A DNA stretch of 16,353 nucleotides from Candidatus Thorarchaeota archaeon (GTDB taxonomy: Archaea; Asgardarchaeota; Thorarchaeia; Thorarchaeales; Thorarchaeaceae): contig DAOWNS010000014.1 in NCBI GenBank assembly GCA_030642465.1, forward strand, positions 1 to 16,353, in the 5' to 3' direction. Under the pieces are notes generated by a model that worked only from the letters and a program-made list of their open reading frames with translations, was not told the DNA's origin and made no database searches. Below, piece by piece: positions 1 through 7,981 of this stretch. The position numbers and the translations under genes are program-made. The first letter of the stretch is position 1. Each line of letters begins with the position of its first letter.

Positions 1-1
1 C

Positions 2-538
2 TTAGAGCGTCAAGAGAATCAGAAGGAAATCAAGCCTCAGACGGTCCGCTATCACCTGGAGGAATTGGAGAAGGCTGGGCTCATCGAGCAAGACGGCCAC
101 GAACCGGTTGGTAACGGCAGTACGCACATCATGAAGAAGCTCTGGAGGGCAACTGCAGAGAATATCTTCATTGCCACTGGGGACATGAACAATCTCCCGG
201 AGCGGTACCCCCTCGATATGGACCGGCTACTCGATATAGTCGGAGTCATGAAGAACCTAGGATTTGACTTACCCAATGATGATAGCACTCAACGGCTTGC
301 TGATGACTTCACTGAGCGTGATCGCTTTGCAAACAAGGGCAGCGAAGGAGCGAAAAAGACACTCAAAGAGGTCGCTGAGATCGACCCAGCAGTCTATGCA
401 AGGATGTATAAAATCCTGAGTGTCGTTCAGCTCGAAGATGGTGACTATACGAGATACTGGGAATTGAACCGGAGCGTCACAGATAGGCTCAGAGAGGCAT
501 ACCGCAAGGGCGCTGGAAAGAATCCCGAAGTATACTAG
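2..538 (+). CDS. Winged-helix transcriptional regulator (ArsR-like), 5' truncated
   Basis: The reading frame is open through the left edge, so the true start lies outside the window. What remains is 178 residues. Near the visible N-terminus the segment PQTVRYHLEELEKAGLI is the recognition helix and start of the wing of an ArsR/GntR-type winged helix: a 'pick target, pair, repress' H-x-x-x-L-x-x-x-G-L pattern typical of archaeal DNA-binding regulators. The rest is charged and mostly helical, ends in PEVY, and has no domain I recognise. It probably mediates dimerisation or ligand sensing. The TAG stop lies only 5 bases from the convergent hef stop, so the two genes meet tail-to-tail. Regulator identity is well supported; target and ligand are unknown. 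Confidence 0.7.
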   Translation, partial: LERQENQKEIKPQTVRYHLEELEKAGLIEQDGHEPVGNGSTHIMKKLWRATAENIFIATGDMNNLPERYPLDMDRLLDIVGVMKNLGFDLPNDDSTQRLADDFTERDRFANKGSEGAKKTLKEVAEIDPAVYARMYKILSVVQLEDGDYTRYWELNRSVTDRLREAYRKGAGKNPEVY

Positions 539-543
539 GGCAG

Positions 544-2910
544 TTAGGACCCCTCTTTATTGTTCTCATTGTAATCTGGATGCTCGGTCGTAAGCAGTCT
601 TCGAATCCTAGATGCGATTTTTTTCCCCACGCCACTAACCCTTTGAAGATCTTTCTCTTCTGCTGAAAAGACCTTTTCTAAGGTCCCGAACTCCGCCAGA
701 ATCGCACGCGAGATGACTGTGTCAACCCCTGGAAATCCTGACAGTATGTACTCCAGCGCCTTAGCATCCGTTCCCATTGTTTCTCCGGACCTTGTTCTGA
801 GAGTCTTCTTTGCTCCTATCTGCTCAAGGTGCGCCATGCGATAGAGAACAATGGCGGTTTCCTCAGCATTCCGTGTCCATATAATCGGCACTTGAACCCT
901 AATTGCAATGGATGCCAACGCACCATAGATTGCAGCCGGATTTACTGCTCTCAAGCCAATGAGCTGCTCTCCCTCCATGATGAGTACCGGCCTCCGATAG
1001 GCCGAGCGGAGCGCAATCAGCTGGTCGAAGAGTCGTCCATCGATTAATGATTGGATGAAATCTCCCATCTCCTTCCGTTCCACAGCCACGTCCTCTGAAA
1101 CTATGTAGTCCCCAATCTTCAAACTTTCATCTGAAATCTCGACGTTTAGGCGTGTAAGCTCCCGAGCCACACCTGTAGGGAGCTCCCTGGAGTCCACAAT
1201 GAGCCTTATCGTATCGTCTGTCTTGGATACGTGAGCGGTCCCTGTACTGGGACTGCTTGGCTCCTCATCAGCTTCGCTGGCAAACTCATCCAAGCTAGTC
1301 TGCTTGTCATCTTGTTCCTTCTCTGCCTCTTTCAAGGCGTCAGGCATCTTCTTCAATTTCCTAATCACACTCCAATGATAGAACTCATCGTGTGTTCCCT
1401 TTGCCACAAAGATCACTACGCGCCCCGGAGCCCTACGTCCTGTTCTTCCTTTCCGCTGAATGTACGGCACTACTGATGGGACACAGTCGTAAAAGACAAC
1501 AAGATTGCACTCCGGAATATCCAAGCCCTCTTCTCCTACTTGGGTGGCTACCAAGACGTTGAACTCGTTGTTCCGGAACCCTTCGAGAATTTCCACCTGT
1601 TTCTTCTGACTGAGTCCTTTGTCTGAACCTCTCGTGCTCTGACCTACAAACCGACTAGCACGAGTTTCATCCAGTTGGCTCAGTATTTCAACGACCTCGA
1701 TTGCTGTATCACGAAAGCGCGTGAATATCAGGATACGCGAATCCAGATTAACAGAGAGCTGCTCGCTGACTATCTCCAGTATTGCATCCGCCTTTGGATG
1801 GCGATATCCTTTCGCAACCATGGCTTGCAGCAGGTTCTCAAACTGCTTGAACTCAAGGCGCGAAATCAGGTCCTTGACACCCTTGGAGCTCTTCTTGTTT
1901 CGGACTTCTTCGTACATCCCTTGGATGTACCTATGAGTCGGTGCTAGTCCTTGTGTACCAATGAATTCTAGGAGATGCACGATGCGTAGCGATGCAGTCA
2001 GGTTACGCATGACCAAATAGAGCTGGCGAGGGGGCTTGGTGTAAGAACCAATCTCTCGACGCACTTCGCCCTGAGCCTTCAGTATTTCCTTCTTGCTGAG
2101 TCTTCGGCCGTCAGGAAGTGAAAAGCCATTGTTTACGACTGGAGCAATATAGTCGTTCAACAATGAGTATAGGATGTCTCTCAGAACTTCGATCTCGGGG
2201 GGAAGAGTCACATATCGGATGGCACTTTCTACTGAAACAATGTAGTCCCGTACATCGGGACTCTGATCATTCCTCACCTCAACATGGACTAGGCGAAGGT
2301 TGTCACATACAGTCTTGATATGCTCTGCTTGATGTCCTGGGGATGCTGTTATTCCCAGTGATAGGGTGTTCTCTCTCTGCTTCTCATACATTTCAGCAAT
2401 GAATGTGTATGCGTAGTTGCCAACTCCGCGGTGAGCTTCGTCATAGATAATTAGTGAAACTTTGGCAAGATCATAGCTTCTCCGCACGAGGTCATTCTGC
2501 AATGCCTGAGGAGTCATCACAATCACTTGAGCGTTAGCCCATATGGTTCGCCTGTCGTCGGGTGAATCTTGCCCAGTCATGCACACAATCGAATCAGCAT
2601 TGATATCGAGGACTCGTCTAAGGAATTGCGCCTGTTGGTCAACAAGTGGTCGAGATGGCGCAAGGAAAAGAACCTTGCTGTCTTGATGGAGTTTCAGGCG
2701 TTTAGCAGCAATAAGAGCTGCAATTACTGTCTTACCAAGTCCTGTGCTTAGCACAACCATCGTGCTCTCTTTCTCGGCAATTTCCGCAATGTTAACCTGA
2801 TATGACCTATACTCAATACTATTTTTCTTGACAAGCGGCAAATCGACAAAGGACGCTTTCTTAACCAACAGTCTTTCCTCACACAAGCAGAAGCGCCATT
2901 CTGCGTTCAT
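544..2910 (-). CDS. hef: Hef: SF2 helicase fused to XPF-family structure-specific nuclease
   Basis: Archaeal Hef (FANCM/XPF-like) processes stalled or forked DNA during replication restart and repair. Seen in the 788-residue product: helicase motif I STGLGKT (55-61), DEAH box (157-160), TASPG (188-192), motif VI QRKGRTGR (485-492), an acidic linker (about 525-565), XPF nuclease motifs VDSRE (572-576) and ERKEMGDF (611-618), and C-terminal helix-hairpin-helix repeats (about 722-772). Both enzymatic modules look intact. The linker has a PCNA-binding-like QTSLDEF (537-543). The start is uncertain. ATG at 2910 is given, but an in-frame TTG at 2868 has GAGG 8 bases upstream and would begin close to where Hef homologues usually begin, just before the LPLVKKNSIEYRSYQ segment. 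It diverges from the PRC-barrel gene across a gap of about 65 bases. Confidence 0.95.
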   Translation of the reverse strand: MNAEWRFCLCEERLLVKKASFVDLPLVKKNSIEYRSYQVNIAEIAEKESTMVVLSTGLGKTVIAALIAAKRLKLHQDSKVLFLAPSRPLVDQQAQFLRRVLDINADSIVCMTGQDSPDDRRTIWANAQVIVMTPQALQNDLVRRSYDLAKVSLIIYDEAHRGVGNYAYTFIAEMYEKQRENTLSLGITASPGHQAEHIKTVCDNLRLVHVEVRNDQSPDVRDYIVSVESAIRYVTLPPEIEVLRDILYSLLNDYIAPVVNNGFSLPDGRRLSKKEILKAQGEVRREIGSYTKPPRQLYLVMRNLTASLRIVHLLEFIGTQGLAPTHRYIQGMYEEVRNKKSSKGVKDLISRLEFKQFENLLQAMVAKGYRHPKADAILEIVSEQLSVNLDSRILIFTRFRDTAIEVVEILSQLDETRASRFVGQSTRGSDKGLSQKKQVEILEGFRNNEFNVLVATQVGEEGLDIPECNLVVFYDCVPSVVPYIQRKGRTGRRAPGRVVIFVAKGTHDEFYHWSVIRKLKKMPDALKEAEKEQDDKQTSLDEFASEADEEPSSPSTGTAHVSKTDDTIRLIVDSRELPTGVARELTRLNVEISDESLKIGDYIVSEDVAVERKEMGDFIQSLIDGRLFDQLIALRSAYRRPVLIMEGEQLIGLRAVNPAAIYGALASIAIRVQVPIIWTRNAEETAIVLYRMAHLEQIGAKKTLRTRSGETMGTDAKALEYILSGFPGVDTVISRAILAEFGTLEKVFSAEEKDLQRVSGVGKKIASRIRRLLTTEHPDYNENNKEGS
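2873..2880 (-). promoter_or_regulatory. Possible Shine-Dalgarno for an internal TTG start of hef
   Basis: On the minus strand the sequence GAGGAAAG lies 8 bases (measured from GAGG) before an in-frame TTG at 2868. The first 14 codons of the longer hef frame do not resemble the family. This suggests that translation may begin at 2868, giving a 774-residue protein. No comparably placed Shine-Dalgarno precedes the ATG at 2910. Confidence 0.4.
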
Positions 2911-2959
2911 TGATAATACTCACTGTAAAAAGCCTCCTACTTCTTCTTCAACTTGGAAC

Positions 2960-2965
2960 AAGGAG
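2960..2965 (+). promoter_or_regulatory. Shine-Dalgarno of the PRC-barrel gene
   Basis: AAGGAG lies 10 bases before ATG 2976. It favours that start over the in-frame TTG at 2910, which would add 22 leucine-rich residues and overlap the hef start. Confidence 0.6.
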
Positions 2966-2975
2966 TCGAGATGTT

Positions 2976-3311
2976 ATGTCTGCTAAGGAGTCTATGCCCA
3001 GTATCGAAGCAGAGCTATACGAGCTGAGCATGCCCGGTCGTCTTCTAGGAAAAGAAGTTCTTGACAATAGAGCGCGAAGAATCGGAATCGTAAGGAGCAT
3101 TAGAATCGGGCTCCATCCAACCCGTTCCGAGCTGATAGTGAAAGGCGCTGAAGTTGAGTTTCCCGTTGACTTCGAAAGGATTGATGCTGTGGGAACGGTA
3201 GTACAGCTTAACTCGGTCGTTAAGGACGCTGAAGAAATCGAGGTTCACGATGTTTTGCGACTTCAAAAAGAAGTACTAGACGACATCCGAAGCTATCTAG
3301 GCTCGAGGTGA
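2976..3311 (+). CDS. Small PRC-barrel domain protein
   Basis: 111 residues from the ATG with a Shine-Dalgarno site. After about 15 residues comes a PRC-barrel-like beta-rich stretch: GRLLGKEVLDNRARRIG opens the fold, followed by alternating strands through VEFPVDFERIDAVG. The C-terminus is charged and helical. PRC-barrel proteins in archaea are small and single-domain. They have been connected with RNA processing, metabolism and cell division, but I cannot assign a role here. There are no membrane segments and no cysteines of note. It diverges from hef and lies 72 bases upstream of deoC on the same strand, so co-transcription with deoC is possible. The fold call is by pattern and moderately certain. 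Confidence 0.65.
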   Translation: MSAKESMPSIEAELYELSMPGRLLGKEVLDNRARRIGIVRSIRIGLHPTRSELIVKGAEVEFPVDFERIDAVGTVVQLNSVVKDAEEIEVHDVLRLQKEVLDDIRSYLGSR

Positions 3312-3336
3312 TCGTCCAGCATCTCTTCATTTCGAA

Positions 3337-3347
3337 GGGATTAATAG
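3337..3347 (+). promoter_or_regulatory. Weak candidate promoter upstream of deoC
   Basis: A purine-rich stretch followed by ATTAATA (about 3340-3346) lies some 40 bases before the deoC ATG, where an archaeal BRE/TATA pair would give a short leader. The match is weak, and deoC could instead be read from the PRC-barrel promoter. Confidence 0.25.
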
Positions 3348-3383
3348 CGGTAGGAGCTGCTTTCCAAAACCGGAGGCACTCTC

Positions 3384-4205
3384 ATGGACCTCACAGTCGA
3401 AGATCTGGCTAAAACGATTGATCATACGGTGCTAAAGCCCGAAGCAAAGCAGTCCAAAATCAAGCAGCTCTGTGAGGAAGCACTCCTGTACAAGTTTGCT
3501 GCGGTGTGCATCAACACTACACATGTTGAGTATGCTGCTGAGCTGCTCAAGGGCTCATCCGTAAAGGTCTGCTGTGTTATTGGATTCCCTCTGGGTGCCA
3601 GTTTAACGCAGGTGAAGGCCATGGAAGCCAAGGAAGCCGTCCGTTTGGGTGCTCATGAAATCGATATGGTCATCAACGTTGGGGCTCTCCGCGACAAGAA
3701 TTATGATTTTGTCCGCAGAGATATCGAGGCGGTAGTTGAAGCATCAGGAAACGCGCATGTGAAAGTAATTCTAGAAACCGGTCTTCTAATTGACGATGAG
3801 AAGCGTCAAGCATGTTTATTGGTGAAAGAGGCTGGCGCGGATTTCGTCAAGACATCGACTGGCTTTGGTCCCATGGGCGCAACTCCACATGATGTAAGGC
3901 TAATGCGAGAAACAGTTGGTGACGCCATGGGTGTGAAAGCGGCTGGAGGCATCCGCAACTTCAAGGATGCAATCAAGATGATTGAAGCGGGCGCTAACCG
4001 TCTCGGAACTAGTGCTGGAGTTGCAATTGTGGAAGACTTTCGCTGGCTTCAATACAGTGATGCTTGGATGCAACCAGATAGACCATGCTGGGACTGCCCA
4101 AGCCGTCATGCCAGTATGGCCAAGCAACCCAAAGAGGTCTATCTCTGGTACAAGGCACGATGCATCACGTGTCCCCACCGTGAAAATAACGTATTCAACG
4201 ACTAG
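3384..4205 (+). CDS. deoC: Deoxyribose-phosphate aldolase with cysteine-rich C-terminal extension
   Basis: DeoC is a class I aldolase that splits 2-deoxy-D-ribose 5-phosphate into acetaldehyde and glyceraldehyde 3-phosphate. The 273-residue product has the TIM-barrel landmarks: TIDHTVLKP near the N-terminus, EIDMVINVG with D94, the Schiff-base lysine K156 in ADFVKTSTGF, and K185 in VKAAGG. The core ends near residue 219, about the usual length of archaeal DeoC. A further 54 residues follow with two CxxCP motifs (C235/C238 and C260/C263), which could bind zinc; the family normally lacks this. GGAGG 7 bases before the ATG supports the start. The stop codon overlaps the Shine-Dalgarno of the next gene, so the two are very probably translated from one message. 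Confidence 0.95.
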   Translation: MDLTVEDLAKTIDHTVLKPEAKQSKIKQLCEEALLYKFAAVCINTTHVEYAAELLKGSSVKVCCVIGFPLGASLTQVKAMEAKEAVRLGAHEIDMVINVGALRDKNYDFVRRDIEAVVEASGNAHVKVILETGLLIDDEKRQACLLVKEAGADFVKTSTGFGPMGATPHDVRLMRETVGDAMGVKAAGGIRNFKDAIKMIEAGANRLGTSAGVAIVEDFRWLQYSDAWMQPDRPCWDCPSRHASMAKQPKEVYLWYKARCITCPHRENNVFND

Positions 4206-4209
4206 GAGG
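4204..4209 (+). promoter_or_regulatory. Shine-Dalgarno fixing the TTG start of the oxidoreductase gene
   Basis: AGGAGG overlaps the deoC TAG stop and lies 8 bases before TTG 4218. This is a strong ribosome-binding site for a non-ATG start and indicates coupling to deoC translation. Confidence 0.75.
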
Positions 4210-4217
4210 AATCTTGT

Positions 4218-6005
4218 TTGTCAAAGCAAACCTATACCAATGCAGCGATTCTTCGTGTGTCACTGACTGATGGTTCCATTCGCCGGGAACAAATCTCATC
4301 TGATGATTTCGCACAGTATCTTGGAGGACGCGGTCTCGGAGTGAAACTCCTCTATGAGAACCTGCTTCCAGGGATCGACCCATTGTCCCCGGATAATTGG
4401 CTCATCTTTGCAGTTGGTCCAGTGACCGCGACATCTGTCCCTACTGCTGGACGCTTTGTTGTGGTGACCAAGTCTCCATTGACGGGCACAATTTTCGACT
4501 CACATGCGGGCGGTTACTTCGGCGCTCAACTGCGAAAAGCTGGTTACATTGCAGTCATTTTTGAAGGCGCTTCACCCTCACCGGTCTATCTTTGGATTAA
4601 TGATGACGAGGTGGAATTGAGGGATGCTTCGAAACTATGGGGAAAAGACACTGCTGTGACTACTGAGGATCTTCTCAAAGAAACTGATTCTAAGGCACAG
4701 GTTGCATGTATCGGGCCTGCTGGCGAGAACCAAGTCAAACTGGCTGCAATCATGACCGACCTGCATAGAGCTGCTGGACGCGGCGGTGTTGGCGCAGTGA
4801 TGGGGTCCAAGAAGTTGAAGGCTATAGTCGTCCGGGGAACCGGTGACGTGGCTGTAGCTGATACGGATCGACTGAGCGATGCCGTGAAACATGCAAGGCG
4901 TCTCATTAAGAAGAACCCCGTCACAAGCAAGGCACTTCCAGTTTATGGAACCGCAGTATTGGTGAATATTACAAATGAGTTTGGTATGCTCCCGACCTTC
5001 AACTTCCAAGAGGGAAACTTCAATGATGCTGTGGCAGTGTCAGGCGAGAAGCTTCTGGAGCGCCTCTCGGTAAAGCGATACAACTGCTACGGATGCCCCA
5101 TTGGTTGTGGGCGCGTTAGTACCGCCTATGGCCAAGAGGTTGGGGGCCCAGAGTACGAAACGATATGGGCTTTTGGTCCTCAGTGCGGCATTAACGACCT
5201 AGAGTGGATTGCGATGGTGAATCACCGCTGCAACCTATTGGGTGTTGACACGATATCGGTAGGAAGCACTATTGGTTGTGCAATGGAGCTTGTTCAAAAG
5301 GGTAAGATGAAAGCACCTCTCAAGTTTGGTGACACGACAGGAATTCTCGACCTGATTGAGGATATTGCTCTTGCACGCGGTCTCGGAGCAGAACTTGGTG
5401 AGGGTTCCCGTACCCTTGCCGCGCGCTACAATGCACCTGAGCTTGCTATGCATGTTAAGGGGCTTGAAATTCCCGCATATGATCCAAGAGGCGCACAAGG
5501 CCACGCTCTTGGGTACGCAACATCTAACCGTGGAGGATGCCATCTACGGTCCTACTTGATTGGTCCAGAGATAATGGGCTCCCCTGTCCGAATCGACCGT
5601 GATAAAACTGAAGGGAAGCCGGACCTTGTCATTCTCTTCCAGAATCTTTCCGCGGCAATGGACTCCTTAGTAGTCTGCCGCTTCACGAACTTCGCTTGGA
5701 CAGTTGATGATTACGCCGATATGGCGGCTGCCTGCACTGGGCTGCCAATAGATGGCTCCGCCTTACTTGCCATTGGTGAACGAATCTGGAATCTAGAGCG
5801 CCTCTTCAATATCCGTGAGGGTCTTACTGCAGAGGATGATAAGTTACCAGAAAGGTTCTCCACCGCTCTCTCTGAAGGGGCTTCTCGCAATCGCGTTGTT
5901 CATCTAGAGGAAATGCTCACAAAGTACTATGCGTTGAGGGGCTGGGACAAAGCAGGTCAACCCACTAAGAATACCCTCAAGAAGCTGGATATTCCCAAAT
6001 CCTAA
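4218..6005 (+). CDS. aor: Aldehyde:ferredoxin oxidoreductase, tungstopterin enzyme
   Basis: Members of this family oxidise aldehydes to carboxylic acids, pass electrons to ferredoxin, and bind a tungsten bis-pterin cofactor plus one [4Fe-4S] cluster. The 595-residue product has normal family length. It shows the N-terminal GGRGLGVKLLYENL, the glycine-rich pterin-binding stretch RAAGRGGVGAVMGSKKLKA (184-202), and cluster ligands C290, C293 and C297 in CYGCPIGC with a fourth, C487, in DSLVVCRF. LGVDTIS (341-347) and NRGGCHLRS (437-445) are also typical. It starts at TTG with a strong Shine-Dalgarno. The gap to deoC is 12 bases, and 17 bases separate it from the following gene. Placement after an acetaldehyde-producing aldolase suggests acetaldehyde as substrate. 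That is inference, because subfamilies with other aldehydes look similar. Confidence 0.93.
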   Translation: MSKQTYTNAAILRVSLTDGSIRREQISSDDFAQYLGGRGLGVKLLYENLLPGIDPLSPDNWLIFAVGPVTATSVPTAGRFVVVTKSPLTGTIFDSHAGGYFGAQLRKAGYIAVIFEGASPSPVYLWINDDEVELRDASKLWGKDTAVTTEDLLKETDSKAQVACIGPAGENQVKLAAIMTDLHRAAGRGGVGAVMGSKKLKAIVVRGTGDVAVADTDRLSDAVKHARRLIKKNPVTSKALPVYGTAVLVNITNEFGMLPTFNFQEGNFNDAVAVSGEKLLERLSVKRYNCYGCPIGCGRVSTAYGQEVGGPEYETIWAFGPQCGINDLEWIAMVNHRCNLLGVDTISVGSTIGCAMELVQKGKMKAPLKFGDTTGILDLIEDIALARGLGAELGEGSRTLAARYNAPELAMHVKGLEIPAYDPRGAQGHALGYATSNRGGCHLRSYLIGPEIMGSPVRIDRDKTEGKPDLVILFQNLSAAMDSLVVCRFTNFAWTVDDYADMAAACTGLPIDGSALLAIGERIWNLERLFNIREGLTAEDDKLPERFSTALSEGASRNRVVHLEEMLTKYYALRGWDKAGQPTKNTLKKLDIPKS

Positions 6006-6022
6006 AGCTTGAATGGGGGCCG

Positions 6023-7981
6023 ATGCAACTGGGTAGGACGAGCCGTAGAAGAAGGACGTTTCGCAGAGGACATGCACCATATCTAGGCAAGATACGGCTG
6101 TTTTGGTGTGACGAGTGCAATGTTCCACGATTCGAGGAAACTGAATGTAGTATCTGCAAGTCTATGCCTCGAAAGGTTCCCATATCTCCCCCAGGTGATC
6201 CATTCCCGGCAATGGACGGTCACCTTGAGCGTATTATCCTAGCGATAAATCGCCAATTCGGTGAAGGTATTGGCGAAAGAGTCCTCCCTCCCGACAAAAC
6301 TATCGTGATGAACAAGGTACCATCCTTGGACTCAATGTTCGAAGTAGTGGTCGATGGACATATTGTGGGCCGACTAAGATTCGATATTCCTGAACATAAC
6401 TACACCTTTCTGCTTACATTAGAGGGCGGTCAACGGATAGGGGCTTTCACGAGGGTGAAGTGGGTTTCGCTTCACGATGGAGTATTGAAGTTTCTCAAGG
6501 ATGGAGCGAACCTCATGGTTCCGGGCGTGGCTGGTTGCGACTCTGGAATCCAGAAGAATGACGAAGTTATGCTTATGGATTCAGATGGAGTCGTTGTTGG
6601 TGTAGGCATCGCGAGAATGAGCGGGACGGACATGGCGCGCGAAGAGAAGGGCTACGCAGTCAAGATGCGCGGCGTCGCTGATCCCAGTGCTCCAAACATC
6701 AATCCCAAGACATCATCATGGGACGACGCTGTGCAGGCTAATGAGAACGATCTGGTCTTGATTGAAGAAGAGGCCACCAATTTCATCAAACGCACGGCTC
6801 AGAGGGAGGATGCGCCTGTGGTCGTAGGGTTCAGCGGAGGTAAAGACTCACTCGTGGTCTATCTTCTTGTTGAGAAGGCTCTGGGCTTCAGTCCGCCCAT
6901 GTTCTTCGTGAACACCGGCTTGGAGTTTCCTGAAACAATCCGCCATATCGAGGAGTTTGCAGAAACCCACAATGTTACAATTATAGGTCACGACTCGGGA
7001 GAACAGTTCTGGGAATCCGTTGATGTCTTTGGTCCCCCCGCACGGGACTTTCGTTGGTGCTGCAAGGTCCTTAAGCTGGGCCCTGCCGCCAAGTCAATTG
7101 CAGAGAAACTGGGTGGACATGTGCTCACCTTTATGGGTCAAAGGAAACTGGAGTCATTCCAAAGATCTCAAGAATCCCGCGTATCTTCCAACCCTTGGGT
7201 GCCCGGTCAGAAGTCCGCCAATCCGATTCAAAAGTGGAACGCTCTGGAAGTTTGGCTGTACATCTTCAGGGAGAATACACCATTCAACCCTCTTTACAAC
7301 AGGGGATATCACAGAATGGGGTGTTACCTCTGTCCCTCTGCCCCTCTAGCCGAGTTGGAAAGCATACGTGAAACCCATCCCGCCCTCTACGAGCGATGGA
7401 ATCGTAAGTTAAGGACTTGGGCGAAACGATACGGATTCGCAGATGAGTGGGCTGAACTTGGTTTCTGGCGTTGGAAAAACCTCCCTCAGGGTCAACAGAA
7501 TCTGGCCAAAACTCTTGGACTCGATATAGAGAGCACCCGCGCAGGACCCAAGGATAAGTTGAGCCTTAGCATTGTGAAAGGAGTGTCACCATGCAAGGAT
7601 TCAGGCTTCAGCCTGGAGGGACAATTCTCTGCGGGAGTAAACCTCAACCGGGTATCAAGAATCATGCCCATCTTTGGAAGCACCAAATCTTCTGACAGCC
7701 TTGGCGCGTTGAGAACCAAGTCTGGAGAGAACTCAATAACGATGTTCAGTTCCGGCTCTCTTGTCATTAGAGGGAATGATGAAGAATCAATTGAGCGGCT
7801 AGCAGGCCAAATCGGTCGTGCCGTGCAGAGAGCAATATTTTGTCAGGGCTGCGGGTCGTGCATACCTCAGTGCGAACACGGAGCTTTGAATTTGGACGAA
7901 GGCAAAGTGTCAGTTGACCCTGAGAAATGCATTAACTGCCTGAAGTGTGATAGCTGGCCGTGCCCCACCTACTTGGGTTAG
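6023..7981 (+). CDS. PAPS-reductase-like PP-loop protein with zinc finger, PUA and ferredoxin domains
   Basis: 652 residues in several modules. A basic N-terminus is followed by a zinc-ribbon (C29, C32, C42, C45). A PUA-like RNA-binding region follows (about 160-218, around DEVMLMDSDGVVVGVGIARM). Next is an adenosine-phosphosulfate-reductase-type ATP-pyrophosphatase domain with PP-loop GFSGGKDS (269-276), paired cysteines C346/C347 and a CxxC at 434/437. A mixed alpha/beta segment (about 515-602) leads to an eight-cysteine ferredoxin domain (C607, C610, C613, C617; C636, C639, C642, C647) for two [4Fe-4S] clusters. This architecture occurs in archaea, annotated as PAPS reductase/FAD synthetase related. 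The PUA part suggests RNA sulfuration, the PP-loop family suggests adenylation chemistry, and the reaction is not established to my knowledge. The start has only a poor Shine-Dalgarno (GGGGG three bases away). Confidence 0.85.
   Translation: MQLGRTSRRRRTFRRGHAPYLGKIRLFWCDECNVPRFEETECSICKSMPRKVPISPPGDPFPAMDGHLERIILAINRQFGEGIGERVLPPDKTIVMNKVPSLDSMFEVVVDGHIVGRLRFDIPEHNYTFLLTLEGGQRIGAFTRVKWVSLHDGVLKFLKDGANLMVPGVAGCDSGIQKNDEVMLMDSDGVVVGVGIARMSGTDMAREEKGYAVKMRGVADPSAPNINPKTSSWDDAVQANENDLVLIEEEATNFIKRTAQREDAPVVVGFSGGKDSLVVYLLVEKALGFSPPMFFVNTGLEFPETIRHIEEFAETHNVTIIGHDSGEQFWESVDVFGPPARDFRWCCKVLKLGPAAKSIAEKLGGHVLTFMGQRKLESFQRSQESRVSSNPWVPGQKSANPIQKWNALEVWLYIFRENTPFNPLYNRGYHRMGCYLCPSAPLAELESIRETHPALYERWNRKLRTWAKRYGFADEWAELGFWRWKNLPQGQQNLAKTLGLDIESTRAGPKDKLSLSIVKGVSPCKDSGFSLEGQFSAGVNLNRVSRIMPIFGSTKSSDSLGALRTKSGENSITMFSSGSLVIRGNDEESIERLAGQIGRAVQRAIFCQGCGSCIPQCEHGALNLDEGKVSVDPEKCINCLKCDSWPCPTYLG

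Noticed and set aside
2910..2975. N-terminal extension of the PRC-barrel gene from TTG 2910
   Set aside because: The extra 22 residues are leucine-rich without family resemblance, overlap the divergent hef start, and a Shine-Dalgarno points to ATG 2976.
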